Source of the DNA: Streptomyces specialis
Lineage (GTDB): Bacteria > Actinomycetota > Actinomycetes > Streptomycetales > Streptomycetaceae
NCBI RefSeq assembly: GCF_001493375.1
Contig: NZ_LN929894.1
Coordinates: 82,436-146,435 of the forward strand
Length of the DNA stretch: 64,000 nucleotides
Direction of reading: 5' to 3'
Under the pieces are notes generated by a model. That model was not told the DNA's origin. It searched no databases and saw only the letters and a program-made list of their open reading frames with translations. The position numbers and the translations under genes were made by a program. Shown one piece after another: positions 27,701-36,504 of this stretch (positions are counted from its first letter, which is position 1; every line of letters starts with the position of its first letter).

Positions 27701-27820
27701 CTGCCGTACTGGCGGCGCCGCAGCAGGTCGGGCGGGTGGGCTCGAAGGTCGCAGGGGTCCGGCAGCGGGGCGGTGCCGGTCACCGTGTCGGCGGCCCGCA
27801 GCGCGGCCCGGACGTGCCGC
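27701..27820. repeat. imperfect 120-bp direct repeat, copy 2
   Basis: This copy is in the original reading frame, encoding RHVRAALRAADTVTG and then PDPCDLRAHPPDLLRRRQYG just before the membrane segment, so it is likely the source copy. Confidence 0.9.
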
Positions 27821-28463
27821 TCGGACACCCCGGCCGTGGTGAGGACGCGGCGGATGACGGCGTTGTCCAGCCCGTCGAGGCGGCGCAGCGCGTACACGGC
27901 GCGGGCGGGCGCGGTGAGCCCGGACAGCTCCTTCTCCAGGGCGAGTTCGTCGGAACCGGCGGCCCGGGGGAGCAGCCGCAGCCCCAGCACGCGCGGCAGC
28001 AGCGGGGAGGTCCGGCGCAGCCGGGTCAGCTCCCGGCCGGCGAGGCGCGGCGGCCGGCCCGCCTCCAGCGCCCCGGCCACCACGCGCTGCCGCAGATAGG
28101 CGTAGCCGGAGTCGGGGACCTCGCCGTCCGGGCGCCGGTCGCCGCGCTGAGCGGGCAGTCCGGAGCCGTTCCGCTCCGCTTTCCGGCCGGGCAGGGCCCG
28201 TTGGGCGACGGCGTGTGCGCCGAGCACGCGGCGGTGGCGGCCGAGGGCGGGCGGAAGCACCACATAGGCGAGCCGGACCAGTCGCGCGTAGTGCTCGACG
28301 AGCGCCGCCTCGGCCTGATCGAGACCCGGGGTCCGGGGCTCCGAGGCCGGCTTCGCATGACGGGAGGAGACTTCGCTGGGAGACACATCCGGCAAAACGA
28401 GCCCTGCTCCGCCGGGTTACGCGCACCCGCGCGTGACCCGGCGCGGCGCGGGGGGTGCGGGGA

Positions 28464-29126
28464 TCAGCGTTCGAGGTACGCCAGCACGGCCAGCACGCGG
28501 CGGTTGTCGTCGTCGGACGGCGGCAGGCCGAGCTTGGCGAAGATGTTGGAGGGGTGCTTGGCGACGGCCCGCTCGGTGACGACGAGCCGCTCGGCGATGG
28601 CCGCGTTCGAACGGCCCTGCGCCATCAGCTCGATCCCCTCCAGCTCGCGCGGGGTGAGCCGCTCCAGCGGCGAGTCGTGGGTGCGGCGGGCCAGGAGCTG
28701 CTGGAGGACCTGCGGGTCCATGGCGGTGCCGCCCGCCGCCACGCGCCGCACCGCGTCCACGAACTGCCCGGCGTCGAACACCCGGTCCTTCAGCAGATAG
28801 CCGACGCCGCCGGTGCCGTCCGCCAGCAGCTCGTGGGCGTAGAGGCGTTCGACGTGCTGGGAGAGCACCAGGACGGGCAGGCCCGGCCGTTCGCGGCGCG
28901 CGGTCAGGGCGCACTGGAGGCCCTCGTCGGTGAACGACGGCGGCAGCCGGACATCCACGACGGCGACGTCCGGCCGCAACTCGGCCAGGGCCTTGGACAG
29001 TTCGGGCCCGTTCTCCACGGCGGCGGCGATCTCGAAGTCGTGGGCGGCCAGCAGCCGCACCAGGCCGTCGCGCAGCAGGAACAGGTCTTCGGCGACGACG
29101 ACGCGCGGGCGCCGGGGCTCGGTCAT
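28464..29126 (-). CDS. LuxR/NarL-family response regulator
   Basis: A 220-residue two-component regulator. The receiver domain shows VVVAEDLFLLRDGLV (acidic pocket), DVAVVDVRLPPSFTDEG with the phospho-acceptor aspartate near residue 54, and GVGYLLKDRV with the conserved lysine. The C-terminal LuxR helix-turn-helix is LTPRELEGIELMAQGRSNAA, then IAERLVVTERAVAKHPSNIFAKLGL. It lies immediately downstream of the sensor kinase gene on the same strand and is its probable partner. Confidence 0.93.
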   Translation of the reverse strand: MTEPRRPRVVVAEDLFLLRDGLVRLLAAHDFEIAAAVENGPELSKALAELRPDVAVVDVRLPPSFTDEGLQCALTARRERPGLPVLVLSQHVERLYAHELLADGTGGVGYLLKDRVFDAGQFVDAVRRVAAGGTAMDPQVLQQLLARRTHDSPLERLTPRELEGIELMAQGRSNAAIAERLVVTERAVAKHPSNIFAKLGLPPSDDDNRRVLAVLAYLER

Positions 29127-29187
29127 GGCGCCAGGGTAGGCCAGCCCGGCACGGCCGGCCGTCCGGTCCCGCGTGCCGGGTGTCGTC

Positions 29188-30477
29188 TCAGCGGGCGGGC
29201 GCCGGTGAGCAGGGGATCTCGATGGTGACGAGCGTGGGTCCGCCGGGCGGGCTGCTGACGGCGAGCACGCCGTCGAACGAGCCGAGCCTGCGTTCCAGAC
29301 CCCGCAGCCCGCTGCCGGCCTCGGGGTCCGCGCCGCCGCGTCCGTTGTCGGTGATCGCGACGCGCAGGGTCCGGTCCTGGTGGCTGTAGTAGACGTCCAG
29401 CCACGCCTGACCGGCGGCGGAGTGCTTGGCGGCGTTGGTGAGGACCTCGCTGATCGCGAAGTACGCGGCGGACTCCACCGCCTCGTCCAGCCGCCCCGGC
29501 AGGTCGACGTCCACCTCGACCGGCAGCCGCATCCGCAGCGCCAGCGCGCGGACCGCGTCGCCCAGGCCGCGTTCGGCCAGCACCGGCGGGTGGATGCCGC
29601 GCACCAGATCGCGCAGCTCCGCCAGGGCCTCGGCCGAACTCTCCCGCGCCTGGGCCAGCAGCTTCTTCGCCTGCGCCGGGTCCTTCTCGATCAGCGCCTC
29701 GACGGCACCCAGGTTCATGCCCATGGCGACCAGCCGCGCCTGCGCGCCGTCGTGCAGGTCGCGTTCGATGCGCCGCAGTTCGGCCGCGGAGTCGTCCAGC
29801 GCGTCGTGCCGGGTCTCGGTCAGCCGGGCGACGCGCTGGGCCAGCAGTTCCTTCTCCGAGGCGCCGATCAGGACGCGCGCCAGCAGGAAGTGGACGCGGA
29901 TCAGCCACGGGTTGACGGCCAGCGCGAGGACGGCGAAGCCGACGCCGGTCAGGGCGGCGAGGAAGGCGGTGGTCCAGTCCTGGACGGGGACGAAGGCGAA
30001 CCAGTACGTCCCGCCCGCGTCCACGATCGGCCGCCAGACGCCGGCCGCCAGGACCAGCCCGAAGAGGAAGTAGCCGGGCAGGGCCCAGGGGAGCAGCGCC
30101 AGGACGAACCCGGCGACGGCGTCGGTGAGCAGCCACAGCAGGTCCCGCCAGGTCGCCGGGTCCTTCAGGAGGTGCACGCAGCGCTCGACCTGGCCCGCGA
30201 TGCCGGGCCGCCGCGCGCCGGCGGCCGGGTACGGGCGGTAGCCGGCCGGGATGGCCATGCCCGCCCACTGCCGGGCGTAGAACCGGCGCTGGCCGGCGTG
30301 GGTGCGGACCGCGTCGGTGACGACGGGCGTGGTGAAGAGGCCGACGCCGATGGGGACGAGGCAGAGGGAGACCACGAGGAGGACGAACAGGACGAGCGAG
30401 ATGCCCAGGGAGAGCAGCGAGAGCAGCAGCCCGCGGGCCGCCGCCAGCCCGGCGTCCCGTACACGGTGTCCGATCAT
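29188..30477 (-). CDS. sensor histidine kinase (HisKA_3 type)
   Basis: A 429-residue kinase. The N-terminal membrane part has about four to six hydrophobic segments (LLLSLLSLGISLVLFVLLVV, then SLCLVPIGVGLF, and WLLTDAVAGFVLALLPWALP). ERDLHDGAQARLVAMGMNLG carries the phospho-acceptor histidine of HisKA_3, and the HATPase domain has AISEVLTNAAKHS (N box), DNGRGGA (G1) and GSGLRGLERRLG (G2). It would phosphorylate the response regulator encoded just downstream. The ATG 30475-30477 is the likely start; the signal is unknown. Confidence 0.92.
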   Translation of the reverse strand: MIGHRVRDAGLAAARGLLLSLLSLGISLVLFVLLVVSLCLVPIGVGLFTTPVVTDAVRTHAGQRRFYARQWAGMAIPAGYRPYPAAGARRPGIAGQVERCVHLLKDPATWRDLLWLLTDAVAGFVLALLPWALPGYFLFGLVLAAGVWRPIVDAGGTYWFAFVPVQDWTTAFLAALTGVGFAVLALAVNPWLIRVHFLLARVLIGASEKELLAQRVARLTETRHDALDDSAAELRRIERDLHDGAQARLVAMGMNLGAVEALIEKDPAQAKKLLAQARESSAEALAELRDLVRGIHPPVLAERGLGDAVRALALRMRLPVEVDVDLPGRLDEAVESAAYFAISEVLTNAAKHSAAGQAWLDVYYSHQDRTLRVAITDNGRGGADPEAGSGLRGLERRLGSFDGVLAVSSPPGGPTLVTIEIPCSPAPAR

Positions 30478-30577
30478 GCGGCCCACTTCCACCCGTACCG
30501 TCCTTGCCCTCACAGTCTGCTGTGCGGACCAACCGCGCGTCACGGGGGCGGGCCGCCCGGTGGCGGTGTACCCAGGT

Positions 30578-30622
30578 ACACCGAGGGCGCCCGGCCGGTC
30601 GCGGCACGGGCGCCCTCGGTGT
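30578..30622. terminator. perfect 16-bp hairpin downstream of glnII
   Basis: The left arm (30578-30593) and right arm (30607-30622) are perfectly complementary with a 13-base loop, about 65 bases beyond the glnII stop codon and before the kinase gene start. Confidence 0.75.
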
Positions 30623-30687
30623 CTCCCCGGAACGACGCCCGAGCTGCACCGGCCGTGGGCCGGGGAGACGATCGGACGGGGGCCGGG

Positions 30688-31710
30688 TCAGACCAGGCCG
30701 GCCGCTTCCAGCTTGGCGCAACAGGTGTCCACCAGCAGGCGGGTCACGACGTACGGGTCGCAGTTGGCGTTGGGGCGGCGGTCCTCGATGTACCCCTTCT
30801 TCTCCCGCTCGACCTGCCACGGGATGCGGACGGAGGCACCCCGGTTGGACACGCCGTAGCTGTACTGGTCCCAGGGCGCGGTCTCGTGGGCGCCGGTGAG
30901 GCGGTCCTCGACGCCCATGCCGTAGTTCTTGATGTGCTCCAGCGGCTTGCCCTCGTCGCCGAGCGCGTCGCAGGCGGTGATGATCGCGTCGTAGCCCTCG
31001 CGCATCGCCCTGGTGGAGAAGTTGGTGTGCGCGCCCGCGCCGTTCCAGTCGCCCTTGGCGGGCTTGGGGTCCAGGGTGGCGGAGATGCCGAAGTCCTCGG
31101 CGGTGCGGTACAGCAGCCAGCGAGCGATCCAGAGCTGGTCGGAGACCTCCAGCGGGGACAGCGGGCCGACCTGGAACTCCCACTGGCCGGGCATGACCTC
31201 GGCGTTGATGCCGGAGATGCCGAGACCGGCCTTCAGACAGTTGTCGAGGTGCGCCTCGACGACGTCGCGGCCGTAGATCTCGTCGGCGCCGACGCCGCAG
31301 TAGTAGCCGCCCTGCGGAGCCGGGAAGCCGTTCTCGGGGAAGCCGAGGGGGCGGGACCCCTTGAAGAAGGTGTACTCCTGCTCGATGCCGAAGATCGGCT
31401 CCTGGGCGGCGAAGCGCTCGGCCACCGGGCGCAGCAGGGCGCGGGTGTTGGAGACGTGCGGGGTGTCGTCGGCGACGTTGTAGACCTCGTTGAGGACCAG
31501 GATGTTGTCCCCGCCGCGGATCGGGTCCTTGAAGGAGGCGACCGGCTTGAGCACGCAGTCCGAGGCGTGGCCCTCGGCCTGGTTGGTGCTGGAACCGTCG
31601 AAGCCCCAGGTGGGCAGCTCGGTGGCGTCCGAGAGGATCTTGGTCTTCGAGCGCAGCTTGGCGGTGGGCTCGGTGCCGTCGATCCAGATGTACTCGGCCT
31701 TGATGGTCAC
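30688..31710 (-). CDS. glnII: glutamine synthetase type II
   Basis: A 340-residue, eukaryote-like (GSII) glutamine synthetase, much shorter than GlnA. LPTWGFDGSSTNQAEGHASD (substrate-binding loop), IFGIEQEYTFF (metal-binding acidic residues), EVMPGQWEFQVGP and GAGAHTNFSTRAMR are characteristic. GSII is not regulated by adenylylation, consistent with absence of the KxLYxL loop. The GTG at 31708-31710 follows GGAGGAG. It converts glutamate and ammonia to glutamine. A GlnR-type operator lies 66 to 103 bases upstream. Confidence 0.96.
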   Translation of the reverse strand: MTIKAEYIWIDGTEPTAKLRSKTKILSDATELPTWGFDGSSTNQAEGHASDCVLKPVASFKDPIRGGDNILVLNEVYNVADDTPHVSNTRALLRPVAERFAAQEPIFGIEQEYTFFKGSRPLGFPENGFPAPQGGYYCGVGADEIYGRDVVEAHLDNCLKAGLGISGINAEVMPGQWEFQVGPLSPLEVSDQLWIARWLLYRTAEDFGISATLDPKPAKGDWNGAGAHTNFSTRAMREGYDAIITACDALGDEGKPLEHIKNYGMGVEDRLTGAHETAPWDQYSYGVSNRGASVRIPWQVEREKKGYIEDRRPNANCDPYVVTRLLVDTCCAKLEAAGLV

Positions 31711-31775
31711 GGTCGTGCTCCTCCAGGAGTCTTCGCGGGTGCGTGCGAACGCTGTCGTCACCCTCGCGACCAGCA

Positions 31776-31813
31776 GTTTCCCGCCCATTGCCCGTCTGTT
31801 AAGGCCCTGTGAA
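31776..31813 (-). promoter_or_regulatory. candidate GlnR operator of glnII
   Basis: On the minus strand the sequence reads TTCAC-n6-TTAAC-n6-GCAAT-n6-GAAAC, four pentamers with exact 6-base spacers. The GlnR consensus is gTnAc-n6-GaAAc repeated twice; the last pentamer is perfect and the others are partial. It sits in the right place upstream of glnII, a known GlnR target in Streptomyces. Confidence 0.6.
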
Positions 31814-31891
31814 CTACGTTTGGCGCCGAACCGTAGGCTGTTGTGCGGCGGCACGGCGTGACATCGGCAAGCGGCAGAGAGGCGACCGGCC

Positions 31892-32779
31892 ATGAGAATC
31901 GGCCTGCTGGGAACCGGCCCCTGGGCCCGGCTCACCCACGGCCCGGCCCTGGTGGAGCACCCGGAGACGGAGCTGGCCGGCGTCTGGGGCCGGCGCCCCG
32001 AGGCGGCGGCGGAGCTGGCCGGACGGCTGAACACCCGGGTGTACGACGACGCCGACGCGCTGTTCGCGGATTGCGAGGCGGTGGCGTTCGCGCTGCCGCC
32101 GGACGTGCAGGCGCCGCTGGCGGCGCGGGCGGCGGCGGCCGGGGGCCATCTGCTGCTGGACAAGCCGGTCGCCACGTCGGTGCCGGCGGCCCGCGCGCTG
32201 GCGGACGCGGTGTCGGCGGCGGGGGGGGGGTCGGTGGTGTTCTTCACGCTGCGCTTCGCCCCCGAGTCGGCGGCGGGGGTGGCGGCGCAGAGCGCCACGG
32301 ACGGCTGGGTGACGGGGCGGGCCGACTGGTTCTCGCCGGTCTTCGGCGGCTCCGCCAGCCGGTACCAGGACTCCCCGTGGCGGCGGGAGCGCGGCGCCCT
32401 GTGGGACCTCGGCCCTCACACGCTGTCCCTGATGCTGCCGCCCCTGGGCGACGTCGCCTCCGTCACGGCGGCGCGCGGCCCCGGTGACATGGTGCACCTG
32501 GCGCTGCGCCACGCGTCGGGGGCGTCGAGCACGATGACGCTGACGCACACGGTGCCGCCGCAGGCGTCGTCGGTGACGGCGGAGCTGCGCGGCGCGGCGG
32601 GCGTCACGACCCTGCCGGAGCGCGGCGAGGGCGGCGCGGTGGGCTCCCTGCTGCGCGCGCTGGACGCCCTGGTGGCCTCGGTCCGCACGGGCGAGCCCCA
32701 CCCGTGCGACGTGCGGTTCGGCGTGCGCGTGACGGAGATCCTGGCCGCGGCGGAGGCCGCTCTCCCCGCGCCGGACTGA
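31892..32779 (+). CDS. Gfo/Idh/MocA-family oxidoreductase
   Basis: A 295-residue protein. MRIGLLGTGPWARLTHGPAL is the N-terminal Rossmann GxGxxA-like motif, LLLDKPVATSVPAARAL contains the family EKP-type motif (here DKP) with the catalytic lysine, and WRRERGALWDLGPHTLSLML matches the GGG..D.G.H motif of the C-terminal domain. It is an NAD(P)-dependent dehydrogenase, probably of a sugar or related substrate that cannot be named. Confidence 0.88.
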   Translation: MRIGLLGTGPWARLTHGPALVEHPETELAGVWGRRPEAAAELAGRLNTRVYDDADALFADCEAVAFALPPDVQAPLAARAAAAGGHLLLDKPVATSVPAARALADAVSAAGGGSVVFFTLRFAPESAAGVAAQSATDGWVTGRADWFSPVFGGSASRYQDSPWRRERGALWDLGPHTLSLMLPPLGDVASVTAARGPGDMVHLALRHASGASSTMTLTHTVPPQASSVTAELRGAAGVTTLPERGEGGAVGSLLRALDALVASVRTGEPHPCDVRFGVRVTEILAAAEAALPAPD

Positions 32780-32831
32780 CGGCGGCCGGCCGCCGTATAC
32801 GACCCGCTCGCGCCCGTGACGGCGCACGCGC

Positions 32832-32867
32832 GGGGGCGGCGACCCGGTGTGGAAGGTCGCCGCCCCC
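32832..32867. terminator. perfect 13-bp hairpin between convergent genes
   Basis: GGGGGCGGCGACC (32832-32844) pairs with GGTCGCCGCCCCC (32855-32867) around a 10-base loop, placed to end both the oxidoreductase gene and the opposing DUF2795 gene. Confidence 0.7.
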
Positions 32868-32876
32868 GGGGCGGTG

Positions 32877-33275
32877 TCAGGCGCGCGGTTTGCGGCCGAG
32901 CGCGTCGGCCACCTCCTGCACGTTGGCGTAGGCGTGTCCGGGCGGCAGTTCCTCGACGGTTTCGACCAGCCGGTCGGGGGCGTGGGTCTCCGACAGGACG
33001 CTCAGCAGTTCCCCGCGCTCGGCGGGGAAGACGCTGCGCCGCAGGTGGCGGGCGAGCTCGAAGCGGAACGCCTCGTTCTCGGCCTCCTCCGTGGTCGTCG
33101 CGCCGCGCGGCGGGACCGGGCCGTCGACCAGATCGGGGTCGTCCTCGGCGGGCGGCTCCTGGTCGCGCCACTCCTCCGCCCGCGTCGGGTGATCACCGCG
33201 CAGCATGCCTTGCAGCTCGTGCTTCATGACGTCGTCGCGGTGGACGTTGAGACGGTCGCTGCCCCGCTGTTGCAT
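32877..33275 (-). CDS. DUF2795 domain protein
   Basis: A 132-residue protein starting at ATG 33273-33275 behind GGAGGAA. The N-terminal half is charged and low in structure (LNVHRDDVMKHELQGMLRGD, then HPTRAEEWRDQEPPAEDDPD). The C-terminal half (FELARHLRRSVFPAERGELL, then SVLSETHAPDRLVETVEELP and YANVQEVADALG) fits DUF2795, a small actinobacterial helical domain of unknown role. Confidence 0.75.
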   Translation of the reverse strand: MQQRGSDRLNVHRDDVMKHELQGMLRGDHPTRAEEWRDQEPPAEDDPDLVDGPVPPRGATTTEEAENEAFRFELARHLRRSVFPAERGELLSVLSETHAPDRLVETVEELPPGHAYANVQEVADALGRKPRA

Positions 33276-33447
33276 GGCTTCCTCCTCGCGTCGGGAGCCT
33301 GTCGGGTACCCGCCCGGGCCGTGCCGACACGAGTGTGAGCGGTGACACGTTCGGAGTGTTCCTGTTTCGCTCCCGGGCCTCGGGGCACCCGCGTCTTCGG
33401 CCGAGCGAGCGGCCTCGCGGGGACGCGACGGCTCCGGGCGAGGGAAA

Positions 33448-34107
33448 TCAGGGGTCCCGTCCCGGAGCCGGTCCTTTTCCGGAGCCGGCACCGGTATCGG
33501 TGCCGGCTCCGGAGTCCGCGTCCGGCCGGTGGGTGCCGATGAGCGAGTCGATGACCGAGTCCAGGTAGCGCCGGTCGTCCTCGCCGTGGGGCAGCAGGTC
33601 GGGGACGCTGTGCGCGAGGTGCGCCCGTCCCAGGTAGCCGGAGTACGCCTGGAGGCCGCGGTACCGGGCCTCCGTCTCGGACAGTCCCAGGTCGCGGAAG
33701 AGGCGGGACAGGCAGTCGAGCCGGTGGGTCGTGACCCGTTTGATCACCGCCGCCACCCGCGGGTGGTCGGCGTGGGCGAGCAGCGCCAGTTCGGTCGGGT
33801 CCCGCGCCGCGTCCCGGGTCACGCGGTGGTACAGCTCCCGGATCCGCGCCCGCGGGTCCGGCTCCGGGCCGACGGCGGCGGCGACCTCCTCGGTGCGCAG
33901 CCGTTCCCAGCGGGCGAGCGCGGCCTCGACGAGCGCCTCGCGGTTGGCGAAGTGCCAGTAGAAGCTGCCCTTGGTGGCTCCCAGGCGGGTGGCGATCGGC
34001 TCGATGGCGATGGCGTTGAGGCCGCCCCCTTCGCGCATGGCGGCGAGCGCGGCCTCGGCCCAGTCCGAGGCCGTCAACCGGCTCCGGGAACCCCGCTGTT
34101 GTGGCAT
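33448..34107 (-). CDS. TetR-family transcriptional regulator
   Basis: A 219-residue regulator. The N-terminal TetR helix-turn-helix is LTASDWAEAALAAMREGGGL, then NAIAIEPIATRLGATKGSFYWHFANREALVEAAL. The remaining ligand domain is all helical and gives no ligand hint. The last 20 or so residues are a Gly/Asp/Thr-rich tail encoded by a DNA hairpin with 15-bp arms (33479-33493 and 33498-33512), so a terminator may be embedded in the end of the gene. Divergent neighbours are lacking, so its target is unclear. Confidence 0.9.
   Translation of the reverse strand: MPQQRGSRSRLTASDWAEAALAAMREGGGLNAIAIEPIATRLGATKGSFYWHFANREALVEAALARWERLRTEEVAAAVGPEPDPRARIRELYHRVTRDAARDPTELALLAHADHPRVAAVIKRVTTHRLDCLSRLFRDLGLSETEARYRGLQAYSGYLGRAHLAHSVPDLLPHGEDDRRYLDSVIDSLIGTHRPDADSGAGTDTGAGSGKGPAPGRDP
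33479..33512. terminator. 15-bp hairpin inside the 3' end of the TetR gene
   Basis: CCGGAGCCGGCACCG and CGGTGCCGGCTCCGG are perfect complements around GTAT. It lies about 30 bases before the stop codon and may act as the transcription end. Confidence 0.4.
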
Positions 34108-34202
34108 GCCAGAACGCTAACGCACGGTATCCCCGTACGACGGCGTACGGACATGCCACGGGCACGTTCCGTAGCCGGATCTCCGGGCCGCCGCCCCGCC
34201 GT

Positions 34203-34739
34203 TCAGTCGTCGCGGGCGGCGGCGTCCGGTCCCTGGGAGCGCACGCGCTCCACCTGGGCGAGGGAGTCCCGCAGCTCGGTCAGCCAGTCGTCGGCGTTCC
34301 GGCGCACGAGGCGGACGCACCAGGCCAGCGCGTCGCTGCGGCTGCGGGCCACCCCGCCCGCGATGAGGGTGTCCAGGACCTGGCGCTCCGGCTGGCGCAG
34401 CCGGGTCATCACCGGGGCGGCGACATGGGTGAACAACGTCCGCTCCCCGCCGCACTCCACGCCCCAGGACACCTTCCGGCGGAAGCGGCGTTCGGCGGAG
34501 CGCGCCACGTGCGAGCGCTCGTCGCGGGTGCGGGAGCGGAACTCGGCGACCCGGCCCTCGCGGGCCGCCTCGCGTTCGACGGCGGAGGCGCCGGGGCTGA
34601 CCTGGGGGTCGGGAATCCGCCCGATGACGGTGATCTCCTCGCGGTCGGCCGTCACCTCCACCAGCTCGGTGAAGAGCCCGTCGGGGAGCCGCCCGGCGAC
34701 CCAGCCGCGCAGCTCGTCTCTTTCTCTCTCAGTAAGCAT
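34203..34739 (-). CDS. conserved hypothetical protein
   Basis: A 178-residue protein. It has a charged middle (PDPQVSPGASAVEREAAREG, then RVAEFRSRTRDERSHVARSAERRFRRKVSWGV) and a C-terminal helical part (VLDTLIAGGVARSRSDALAW, then CVRLVRRNADDWLTELRD) that resembles a ribbon-helix-helix-like fold (SRSDAL). I do not recognise a named family. The start ATG is at 34737-34739. It is divergent from the SPW gene, with an AT-richer 111-base gap between them. Confidence 0.65.
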   Translation of the reverse strand: MLTERERDELRGWVAGRLPDGLFTELVEVTADREEITVIGRIPDPQVSPGASAVEREAAREGRVAEFRSRTRDERSHVARSAERRFRRKVSWGVECGGERTLFTHVAAPVMTRLRQPERQVLDTLIAGGVARSRSDALAWCVRLVRRNADDWLTELRDSLAQVERVRSQGPDAAARDD

Positions 34740-34850
34740 GTAATGAAGATTACCAGTTGATCGGAGTTACTTTCCGGCGAAATACCCAAATGGGTCATAA
34801 AGGTGCATAGTGGAAAGTGCCCATGAACAGATCTAAGGAGGCAAGTCGCA

Positions 34851-35315
34851 ATGACCGAGGTCTCACACCGCCGACGGGCGGACCTCGCTGGTCACCCCGA
34901 TGAGATGGAGATGCGCGAGCGCTACTCGCGGATCCTGGGCGGGCGCGACGTGGTGTTCGTCGACGGACCGTTGTTCCTGGCCGGCCTGTGGGCCGCCATC
35001 TCTCCGTGGGCCGTGCACTTCCACGACAACCGCCCGGACCTCACCGTCAGCAATCTGATCGTGGGCATCGCCGTGGCCCTGCTCGCCCTGGGCTTCAGCC
35101 GCGCGCCCGAGCGCATGTACGGCATGAGCCACGCGCTGTGGGTGATGGGTGCCTGGCTCGCGGTCTCGCCGTGGGTCGTCGCCGACGATCCGGGCGCCCG
35201 GCTGATCGCCAGCAACCTCATCACCGGAGGTCTGATCTTCCTCCTCGGTCTCGCGGGAGCCCTGACCGCGATGAAGGCGGCCAAGAAGGCCAAGGGAGCC
35301 ACACACAAGGCATGA
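34851..35315 (+). CDS. SPW repeat membrane protein
   Basis: A 154-residue membrane protein with four hydrophobic segments and two SPW motifs (AAISPWAVHFHD and LAVSPWVVADDP), the mark of the SPW repeat family. The C-terminus is lysine-rich. A strong AAGGAGG precedes the start. The function of the family is unknown. Confidence 0.88.
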   Translation: MTEVSHRRRADLAGHPDEMEMRERYSRILGGRDVVFVDGPLFLAGLWAAISPWAVHFHDNRPDLTVSNLIVGIAVALLALGFSRAPERMYGMSHALWVMGAWLAVSPWVVADDPGARLIASNLITGGLIFLLGLAGALTAMKAAKKAKGATHKA

Positions 35316-35333
35316 CGGCATGACCCCGTGACA

Positions 35334-35372
35334 GGTGAGGGGGCACCCGGCCCGGCCGGGTGCCCCCTCACC
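35334..35372. terminator. perfect 19-bp hairpin between convergent genes
   Basis: Arms 35334-35352 and 35354-35372 are perfect complements around a formal single-base gap (the innermost pairs must open). It lies between the SPW gene stop and the rsgA stop and can serve both. Confidence 0.85.
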
Positions 35373-35378
35373 GCTGTC

Positions 35379-36455
35379 TCACCGCTGGCGTTCGCGGAAG
35401 CGGTACGTCGCCCGCTGGTGGCGGTGGATGGCCTTCCACCGTTCCGTGCGTTCGGCCCGGAGCCTGGCGTCGGTCCTGGCCGCCGCCCAGGCGTTCTCGC
35501 GCAGCAGCTTGCGGTAGCTCGTCAGCCGGCGCTCGGGCAGCTCGCCCGACGCGATCGCCGCCAGCACCGCGCAGCCCGGCTCCGCCTCGTGGGCGCAGTC
35601 CGCGAACCGGCAGTCACCGGCCAGTTCCTCGATCTCGGCGAACACCTGCTCGATGCCGTCCGCCGCGTCGTGCAGTCCGACGCCGCGCAGCCCGGGGGTG
35701 TCGATGAGGACGCCCCCGCCCGGCAGCGGGAGCAGTTCGCGCCGCACGGTGGTGTGCCGGCCCTTGCCGTCCCGGTCGCGGACCTCGCCGGTGGCGAGGG
35801 TCCCGCCGCCGAGCAGCGCGTTGCCGAGGGTCGACTTCCCCGCGCCCGACGCGCCGAGCAGCACGACGGTGCCGGTGAGCAGGGCGGCGAGCGCGTCCAT
35901 GCCCTCGCCGGTGACCGCGCTGGTGGCCACCACCTCGACGCCGGGAGCCGCCGCGGCGGCCTCGGCGATCGCCTCGGCCGGATCGGCCGCCTGGTCGGTC
36001 TTGGTCAGCACCACGACGGGACGGGCACCGCTCTCCCAGGCGAGGGCGAGCAGCCGTTCCAGCCGCCCGGCGTCGAGCGGCACGGCCAGCGAGACGGCGA
36101 CCACGACGGTGTCCACGTTGGCCGCGAGGACCTGGCCGTGGGAGTCCCGGGCGGCGCTGGAACGGACGATCGCCGTGCGGCGCGGCAGCAGCGCCACCAG
36201 CCGCGGTTCGCGCCCCGCCGTACCGGGGTCGAGGGCGGCCCAGTCGCCGGTGCACGCGGCGAGCCCGGCGGTCGCGGCCCGCAGCGGGCCGTCGTCGGTG
36301 ACCGCGTCGCACAGACCGCGGTCCACGCCCGTGATCCGGGCCGGTACGAGGCCGGCGGCGCGGTGGGGAGCGAACTCGCTCTCCAGGACGTCGTCCCAGC
36401 CGTGGACGGACAGCGGAGAGGAAGAAGAAGAGGGGGATGAAGACGGAGAACTCAA
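35379..36455 (-). CDS. rsgA: ribosome small subunit-dependent GTPase A
   Basis: A 358-residue circularly permuted GTPase: G4 VVLTKTDQA comes first, then G5 VATSAVTGEG, G1 LLGASGAGKSTLGNALLG and G3 IDTPGLRGVGL. An OB-fold domain precedes them, and a C-terminal zinc-binding motif follows (GDCRFADCAHEAEPGCAV, with three Cys and one His). It checks 30S subunit maturation. The start is uncertain: TTG 36453-36455 is used, giving a serine-rich leader (SSPSSSPSSSSS), because no ATG or GTG with a good ribosome-binding site is available. Confidence 0.9.
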   Translation of the reverse strand: MSSPSSSPSSSSSPLSVHGWDDVLESEFAPHRAAGLVPARITGVDRGLCDAVTDDGPLRAATAGLAACTGDWAALDPGTAGREPRLVALLPRRTAIVRSSAARDSHGQVLAANVDTVVVAVSLAVPLDAGRLERLLALAWESGARPVVVLTKTDQAADPAEAIAEAAAAAPGVEVVATSAVTGEGMDALAALLTGTVVLLGASGAGKSTLGNALLGGGTLATGEVRDRDGKGRHTTVRRELLPLPGGGVLIDTPGLRGVGLHDAADGIEQVFAEIEELAGDCRFADCAHEAEPGCAVLAAIASGELPERRLTSYRKLLRENAWAAARTDARLRAERTERWKAIHRHQRATYRFRERQR

Positions 36456-36504
36456 GGTGAGAGACCCTTTGGGAAAAGGGGCCCCGAGAACAGGACGTGG
36501 AGTG

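Larger units (their letters stand above)
26252..28395 (-). pseudogene. sigma-like membrane protein interrupted by a 173-base insertion
   Basis: The N-terminal part (minus strand from TTG 28393-28395) resembles a helical, sigma-region-like domain (LDQAEAALVEHYARLVRLAYVV, then SGLTAPARAVYALRRLDGLD), followed by a membrane segment (ALFGSVALAVAAGALAFLPV) and a spacer ending ADVWRQ. The C-terminal part (SSRTDFSVWPARGSAVDDTA onward, about 365 residues, stop at 26252) is in a different frame and looks like an extracytoplasmic domain. The join is clean if bases 27353-27525 are removed: both edges carry GGCAG, and VWRQ then reads straight into SSRTDF. The insertion holds a 97% copy of a neighbouring coding stretch. 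Function is unknown; whether the break is real or an assembly error is undecided. Confidence 0.7.
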
